This document shows positions 59,465 to 64,000 of a stretch of DNA of 64,000 nt, piece after piece. Numbering within the stretch: the first letter of the stretch is position 1; the number at the start of each line of letters is the position of its first letter. Under the pieces are notes generated by a model. The model searched no databases and was not told the origin of the DNA. It saw nothing but the letters and a program-made list of their open reading frames with translations. The stretch is from positions 10,879,669 to 10,943,668 of the forward strand of contig NW_004624795.1 of the NCBI RefSeq assembly GCF_000247695.1. The letters run 5' to 3'. This stretch comes from Heterocephalus glaber (lineage: Eukaryota; Chordata; Mammalia; Rodentia; Bathyergidae). The position numbers and the translations under genes are program-made.

Positions 59465-59869
59465 TTAAGCAAACAAGCTTCTTTGATTGGCCACCAGAGC
59501 TGTCTGACTCTCCCGTCGCTTGGCTTTCTTTCTCCTTTGTCTCACCTTCCAGCACAAGGCGCTGGAAGCTAACAGGAAAAGTCCAGAGGAGAGAAGAACC
59601 AGGCCCAAGATGGAGATAATGGAGCCGTGGGAATTGAAGCTGTAAGCCACGGCGGTGACCACTATCCCTGTGATGAAGACCACCACGGCGAAGGGGATGA
59701 TGCAGCGGTAGCAGGAGAGCTCAGCACCCCCTGTCGCAGCCATCAGCTGGACCTCACTGACCAGGGGGACTGTGGTGACCACCACTTCGCTCTTGGGGTT
59801 TTTCTCCATCGGCGCTGGCGTGGGAGACTTTGGGACTCCCGGGCTCTCTTTTACAGGCTCTTCAGTCAT
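59465..59869 (-). CDS. TMEM100: Transmembrane protein 100 (TMEM100)
   Basis: TMEM100 is a small two-pass membrane protein. In published work it is induced by BMP9/BMP10-ALK1 signalling in arterial endothelium, is needed for vascular development, and in sensory neurons modulates the TRPA1-TRPV1 interaction. The frame gives 134 residues, the length of the human protein, with no breaks. Residues 1-55 are a Pro/Ser/Val-rich N-terminal part with VTTVPLVSE and LMAATGG. The first hydrophobic segment is about 57-76 (IIPFAVVVFITGIVVTAVAY). A short SFNSHGS loop follows, then a second segment at about 84-106. A basic tail (QRRKKAKRRE, 111-120) and the end ANQRSLFA complete it. The whole coding sequence lies in one exon. 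The ATG at 59869-59867 is preceded by a short 5' UTR and a splice acceptor. The ATG with ctgtaaaaATGA has an A at -3. It is the only gene in the window that I am confident is functional. Confidence 0.97.
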   Translation of the reverse strand: MTEEPVKESPGVPKSPTPAPMEKNPKSEVVVTTVPLVSEVQLMAATGGAELSCYRCIIPFAVVVFITGIVVTAVAYSFNSHGSIISILGLVLLSSGLFLLASSALCWKVRQRRKKAKRRESQTALVANQRSLFA

Positions 59870-59937
59870 TTTTACAGCGGTTCTTCCTAGCTAGGTTTAC
59901 AGACTAGAGCTCCAGAGTCTCCCCAGGGTAGAAGCTG
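59870..59937 (-). other. TMEM100: TMEM100 coding-exon 5' UTR and splice acceptor
   Basis: Upstream of the ATG, the minus strand reads a polypyrimidine tract tatttcctgtcttctccacag directly before cttctaccctggggag. This places the acceptor AG at 59936-59935 and the exon's first base at 59934. The 5' UTR in this exon is therefore about 65 bases. Confidence 0.75.
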
Positions 59938-61392
59938 TGGAGAAGACAGGAAATAGTATCACCTCACTGAATCAGCATGAGCCCTGCCTGTGGAAGGAAG
60001 GAGAAGCACTTCCCTTCCTGATGGATCAATGCATGTGCAAATCAACTTCACTTTTTTCAAATCGGTTGCATTCCCTTGGCATTTGAGCAAAAAAAGCTAG
60101 ATGAAGCTGTTAAACATAAAAAGGAAAAGACATTAAAAGCAAGAAACCTTTTTCAGTGTTTTAATATGCTCTGGCAGTCTGCGATGTTTTATAAGCTTTT
60201 TCACTTTATTCATTGCTTCTCTTTTCTCTAAACTCAGAAAGGCCTGAATCTGAATCCAAAGAGGGCCTCATTCAAGAGGAGAGCACATTATAAAACAGTT
60301 CATCCCATAACTCATAGCAATTTCAACTCTGCCAGTTTTGCCGGGCATAACACACATTCTTTCCAAACCATCACTCATTCTCTGCTCACGGAATCGATGT
60401 CAAGACCAGCAGCCAGCATACAAATGATGCTCTTCCCCATCGCCTGACTGCCAACAAGTCTTAACTGTGTTACTATTAAACACGGTGCAGTTTGCATTTA
60501 GAACCTTTTTATCCCCGCCCCCCACCACCCCAAGTGGCAGATGGGCAGTTCAGAAAAAAGTCAATGAGGTAAAGATCTGTTATCAGAAATGTGGCAATAC
60601 CACCCCTGTCCATCTGAAAGGGGAAAAACAAAGACAAAGATCCAACAGCTTCCTAGAGAATAATTTTGTGTGTTTGTTTTTCAAGTTGATGATAAAAATC
60701 AACTCTTTGCTTTTAATTTACAAATTCTATCTCAAACTCAGCAAGGAATTTTGCTATTATGTACACAACGATGTGTTTAAATAAGCATGCTAGATAGTAA
60801 AATTTGACAGTTATTCCTTCCCCGTGTCTTTATGTATAAAACTTGTCACAAAACAAAAACAAAAACAAAAATTTGTTGCTTTCTAAATATTTTCAACCTG
60901 AAAACTTCAGGAAAAACCTTGATCAAAAGCATCTGGCTAAAATGCTCCTATGAGAAATCAGTGAAGTCTTGTCCCTGATCCCATATGTTGTCACTGTTTT
61001 GCATCCTAGAGAATTTGAGCAGTCATAGTGACCCAGAGTTTCCAGGAAGATACTGGAGGTGATTTTAATGAGATTAATCTATTGAACATATTAAGCATCA
61101 ATTGAAAATTAATGCAACCTCAAATCAAATATCGCTGGTTCTTCCCAACCCTGGTTGATCAAAATACCACTCCCTGAGCAATGAAACTGTTACAGCAGCC
61201 TGCTTGTTTGTAAATTCTAATCAACAGATTAAATCACTGTTGTTCAATGACACTATAAATCTTGCTAGGCCAGTTAGAGGATATTTGATATCATTTCTGC
61301 AGACTAAAAAAACAAAAACAAAAACAAAAAAGAAATTCTTCCCAAAGCTGCAGTTGTGCTAACCTGAAAAGCTCTGTCTCGAAGCTACTTAC
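59938..61392 (-). other. TMEM100: TMEM100 first intron (proposed)
   Basis: About 1.45 kb between the acceptor at 59935 and the proposed donor at 61392. It holds (CAAAAA)n-type simple repeats at about 60848-60872 and 61306-61330 and a ccccgccccccaccacccc stretch near 60515. I recognise no SINE in it. Confidence 0.45.
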
Positions 61393-61645
61393 AGTACCTT
61401 GGAAGGAGGTTGTCCATTACCAGGGAAACCACTGGGCTCGGAGGAGGGGAAGAATCAGCCACAGCTGCGGGTCTTCCTTTAACTTCTGAGAAAGAGCGAG
61501 CCTGTCATAGCAATGTGGTCAGGAAAATGACAGGTCAGACAGGGATCTCCTAGAGGGAAAAGAAAAAAGTACACAAAGACTCCACTGTAGGTTTGGTTTT
61601 GAATCCTGGAGGTCTCTCTTCTTTCAGGCTACCTCTCCACCTAAG
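61393..61645 (-). other. TMEM100: TMEM100 5' non-coding exon (proposed)
   Basis: On the minus strand a gtaagt donor follows ccttccaaggtact, so the exon would end at 61393. Its start is inferred from a TATA-like element about 30 bp upstream. The exon contains no long frame, as expected of a leader. Alternative donors nearby (for example ctggtaatgg) cannot be excluded. Confidence 0.4.
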
Positions 61646-61670
61646 TGACGCTTGTCTTTCCTTCTCTCTC

Positions 61671-61702
61671 TTTTTATCCCTCCCCCTCCGGTCTGCCCCT
61701 CC
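61671..61702 (-). promoter_or_regulatory. TMEM100: TATA-like box with GC box, TMEM100 promoter (proposed)
   Basis: On the minus strand gggataaaaaga (61680-61669) is preceded by a G-rich ggcagaccggagggggag element. That arrangement suits transcription starting near 61645. The surrounding plus strand is strongly C/T-rich, which weakens the case because TATA-like strings can arise by chance there. Confidence 0.35.
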
Positions 61703-61988
61703 CTATCTTTTTTCCCCTAGTTCTTTTCCTTGCCAGCAGATTCCGAGTTCTGCTTCCCCAGACTCTGCTCCGTGACACCAAAAGTTAGGATCATTTCCAC
61801 AGCGTCTCCAGAGACAAAGGCTAGCTTTTACGTTTATTTCTCTTGCAGCGTTTAGAAGCAGGCTGCTTTGAATTACTCATTTTCCCCCAGCCAACCTCCA
61901 GATCTTCCTCCCACCACCCATCAGGCGTTTTCAGGAGAGAATCCCAGAGTCAGCGAAGCAGACCCAGCTGAGGGAGGAGACAGAGCCG
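61703..61988. other. TMEM100 upstream region
   Basis: Unique sequence with moderate GC and no repeats recognised. Possible proximal regulatory DNA. Confidence 0.35.
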
Positions 61989-62055
61989 CAGGGCAGACGC
62001 TCCAGGGAGGCACAGAGGGGCAGAGCCCAGGGCAGAAACTCCGGGGAGGCACAGA
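61989..62055 (+). repeat. Imperfect tandem duplication upstream of TMEM100
   Basis: The 28-bp segments at 61989-62016 and 62028-62055 (period 39) differ at three bases. Both contain cagggcaga and ggggaggcacaga-like blocks. The first includes a CAGAC SMAD-type box. Confidence 0.8.
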
Positions 62056-62350
62056 ATTAGCAGTGAAATCAGCCTGTACATCAGCAGAAAGCCACATTCC
62101 TGGGTCGTGTCTATATGGTCATCTGAAGCTTATCACTCACGCCACCCCCGTTTGCTATTAATTCATTTAGGAATGAGGATGGGGAATGCTAATGTTTGTG
62201 GTTAAGGGAAAAAAACCAGTCAGCTTAACTGAAACAAGATTGTTGTAGTAAGGATGTAGTAACTTTGGCAGCTCTGAAATCCTCATCATTGTCATCATTA
62301 ACATCACCGCCATTTAAAGAGCATGGCTTAATGTTAAGAAATACTGCACA
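62056..62350. other. Intergenic, no recognised feature
   Basis: Unique sequence. Confidence 0.4.
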
Positions 62351-62436
62351 ATGGGGCTGGAGATTTAGCTCAGTGGTTCCAGTGCCTGCCTTGTAAGAGC
62401 AAGGTCTGAAGTTTGATCCCTGGTACCCCCCCCCCC
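62351..62436 (+). repeat. ID SINE with poly-C tail
   Basis: ID body ggggctggagatttagctca to gatccctggtacc, but the usual poly-A is replaced by a run of 12 C. Target-site duplications aaatactgcaca at 62339-62350 and 62437-62448 prove the boundaries. Confidence 0.95.
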
Positions 62437-62448
62437 AAATACTGCACA

Positions 62449-62580
62449 CTAACATTAATTTTCATTAGTTTATAAGTGAGGAAATGATGATTCAGAGAGG
62501 TTAAGTAACCTGAGAAAGATCACACGGGCAGAAAGAAAAGCTAAGTTTGAGCCCCAGGCATTAATGTGTACATCAATATT
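62449..62580 (-). repeat. MIR SINE fragment
   Basis: The order agtgaggaaatgatgattca, gagaggttaagtaacctgag and atcacacgggcagaaag matches the antisense MIR core well. Confidence 0.7.
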
Positions 62581-62727
62581 ACATGTAGATTCTGGTTCAG
62601 TAAGTCTGTGACAAGGTCCCCACCTAGATGTCCCTTGGCCCACTTGAAGGAGCGAAGTCTTTTAAAACATTCAAATGTGCAATTTGACACATCCTGTTCT
62701 CAAACAGTAAAAGTTGAAAGTGTGTTC

Positions 62728-62806
62728 CAGGCTGGCGGTGGAGCTCAATGATATCTGAGGTCCTGGGTTTGATCCTCAGCACTACTAAAAAATTTAAAAA
62801 AATAAA
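62728..62806 (+). repeat. Diverged ID SINE
   Basis: The segment ggctggcggtggagctcaat followed by gggtttgatcctcagcac and an A-rich tail. Part of the central region is missing. Confidence 0.75.
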
Positions 62807-63510
62807 GAAGTCTATTTCCCACCACTATACATGGCCTTAAAGGCTTATGCTCTCTTACAGACAAGCTATTTGAAATTTTAAAGTACTTGAAATATATGCA
62901 GCCTCCTTGGATCATCTCTTGAGAAAAAAATGAAGATGATCCTAAGAGACTATTAGAAGCTCATCCCTATACTTCTGTAGCTGAAAGTACTTTGTGGTCC
63001 ATTTTTAAAATCCCGGCAAGTGTTACTAACTCCTTTTAATACAGTGAACCTGCCAACACACAGTGAGTCTTGGAAGAGATTCATCTTCCTGCTTCCCCTG
63101 GAATTGTCAGATCTCTGCAGTTGCTGGCATAGGGCTGGGATGTCCTCCCACCTCTCACCTGCTCTGTGACACCCTACTCTCCCCAGCCTGGACTAGTAAC
63201 AATGTTCTGATAGTATTGTCACAAAGGGAGAGGGACCACAAGCCCTTTCCCCTAGAGTGGAAGCCAGAAGAGGGCTTTTTCATCTCAAAAGCTGAAGATG
63301 AAAGGGGAGCCCAGCATGCTGAGCCACCTTCGGCCTCTGTCATCCTGGTTTTAAGACATGGGACCTGCGGGACAGAAGCATCATGCACAAAGACTGTGTC
63401 CCTGGTGCTTGAAGATCAGAGATACTTAGAAGCGTGACATTTCGGAACTTGCAGAAGCACTCTTGGAAGACAGATGACGGGGGTGAGGCTACTCAATTGG
63501 AGGGTTGTTC
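62807..63510. other. Intergenic, no recognised gene
   Basis: A 124-codon frame at 63063-63437 (+) has no recognisable domain. No repeats recognised. Confidence 0.4.
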
Positions 63511-63602
63511 TTTTTTGGTGTGTTGGGGGTACTGGGGATCAAACTCAGGACTTTACATTTGCAAGGCAGGTGTGGTGCCACTGAGCTAAATCCCTGGCCC
63601 TG
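63511..63602 (-). repeat. ID SINE
   Basis: Antisense ID: ggtactggggatcaaactca to gagctaaatccctggccc, with a short interrupted T tract. Confidence 0.9.
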
Positions 63603-63659
63603 GAGGTTCTTAAAAGAGCAGCAATCTTCTCACCAGAGAATGGTCGCCTTTGGGGGCTT

Positions 63660-63663
<4 letters not shown>

Positions 63664-63700
<37 letters not shown>
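63664..63700 (+). repeat. (TG)n microsatellite
   Basis: TG/GT run of about 18 units, directly next to an antisense B1. Confidence 0.95.
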
Positions 63701-63704
<4 letters not shown>

Positions 63705-63812
63705 CAGAGTCTCACTGTGTAGTCTGTGCCAGCCTTGAACTCACTAGGCAGCCCACGCTGGCTTCAAACTCAGTCTCCTGCCTTACTATCCCAAGTGCTA
63801 GGACTACAGGGG
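63701..63812 (-). repeat. B1 SINE
   Basis: Antisense 7SL-derived monomer: agagtctcactgtgtagtct, agccttgaactcactaggca and tatcccaagtgctaggacta. Confidence 0.85.
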
Positions 63813-63920
63813 AGGCTATTTTCTTAATTCAAAAAAAAAAAAGAAAGAAAGAACAAAACAAAGAAAAAAGCCAGTAACTCCAAGTAAGCTCTGAGCACTC
63901 CCTTACGGTGTGAAAGATCA

Positions 63921-64000
63921 TGCTTCCTGCTGAGGTTGGTGGTACACACTCAGGATATCAGCTACTCAGGAGGCTGAGGCAGGAGGGTCCCAAGTGTGAG
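63921..64000 (+). repeat. B1 SINE, cut by window end
   Basis: Sense B1-like start: gaggttggtggtacacactc, then tactcaggaggctgaggcag. It continues past the window. Confidence 0.75.

Overview
The window is mammalian nuclear DNA, almost certainly from a rodent. It is a repeat-rich, AT-leaning stretch with one recognisable protein-coding gene near the right end and about 58 kb of intergenic sequence to its left. The lineage clue is the set of short tRNA-Ala-derived ID SINEs (about two dozen, both strands, box-A-like core ggatttagctcagtgg, ending in a ccggtacc-A(n) tail), together with B1 monomers, composite B1-ID elements, MaLR LTRs and old MIR and L1 fragments. The ID subfamily, with ttccg..gcctgcctcgcaagcgcaagg in the middle, looks more like a hystricomorph or other non-murid rodent than mouse or rat. 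That placement is a guess.

The gene is TMEM100 on the minus strand (coding 59465-59869, 134 codons, one coding exon). A clear splice acceptor lies at 59935-59937. The 3' UTR probably runs to about 58.7-58.9 kb. A 5' non-coding exon and TATA-like promoter are proposed at about 61.39-61.68 kb. In human and mouse, TMEM100 lies between MMD and PCTP with a long gene-poor interval on the MMD side. The orientation here suggests that positions 1-58.6 kb are part of that interval.

Region by region: 1-16 kb holds scattered SINEs, LTRs and unique sequence. 16.4-18.4 kb is an AT-rich stretch without recognised repeats. 18.48-20.88 kb is a decayed piggyBac-family DNA transposon on the minus strand, whose cysteine-rich 3' end is present three times in tandem. 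21-33 kb holds LTRs, ID SINEs, a truncated U2 snRNA pseudogene and L1 remnants. 33.6-34.2 kb is a mariner relic. 36.3-38.0 kb is a dense nest: a B1-ID element split by a solo LTR, a GA microsatellite, another old repeat and an RPS13 processed pseudogene with perfect target-site duplications. 38.5-39.3, 45.1-45.9 and 46.9-47.3 kb are GC-richer unique blocks that could be regulatory. 41.5-42.5 kb is a 5'-truncated antisense L1. 50.8-51.8 kb is a MaLR internal region plus LTR carrying an ID insertion. 53.3-54.7 kb is an old L1 split by an LTR and an ID. A near-consensus CTCF motif sits at 56.82 kb, between the intergenic interval and TMEM100.

No system of interacting genes is encoded here. The most unusual item is the piggyBac relic with the triplicated cysteine-rich domain. 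After that come two poly-A-only insertions with flanking duplications and the putative CTCF arrangement around TMEM100. All repeat family names rest on recognition by eye.
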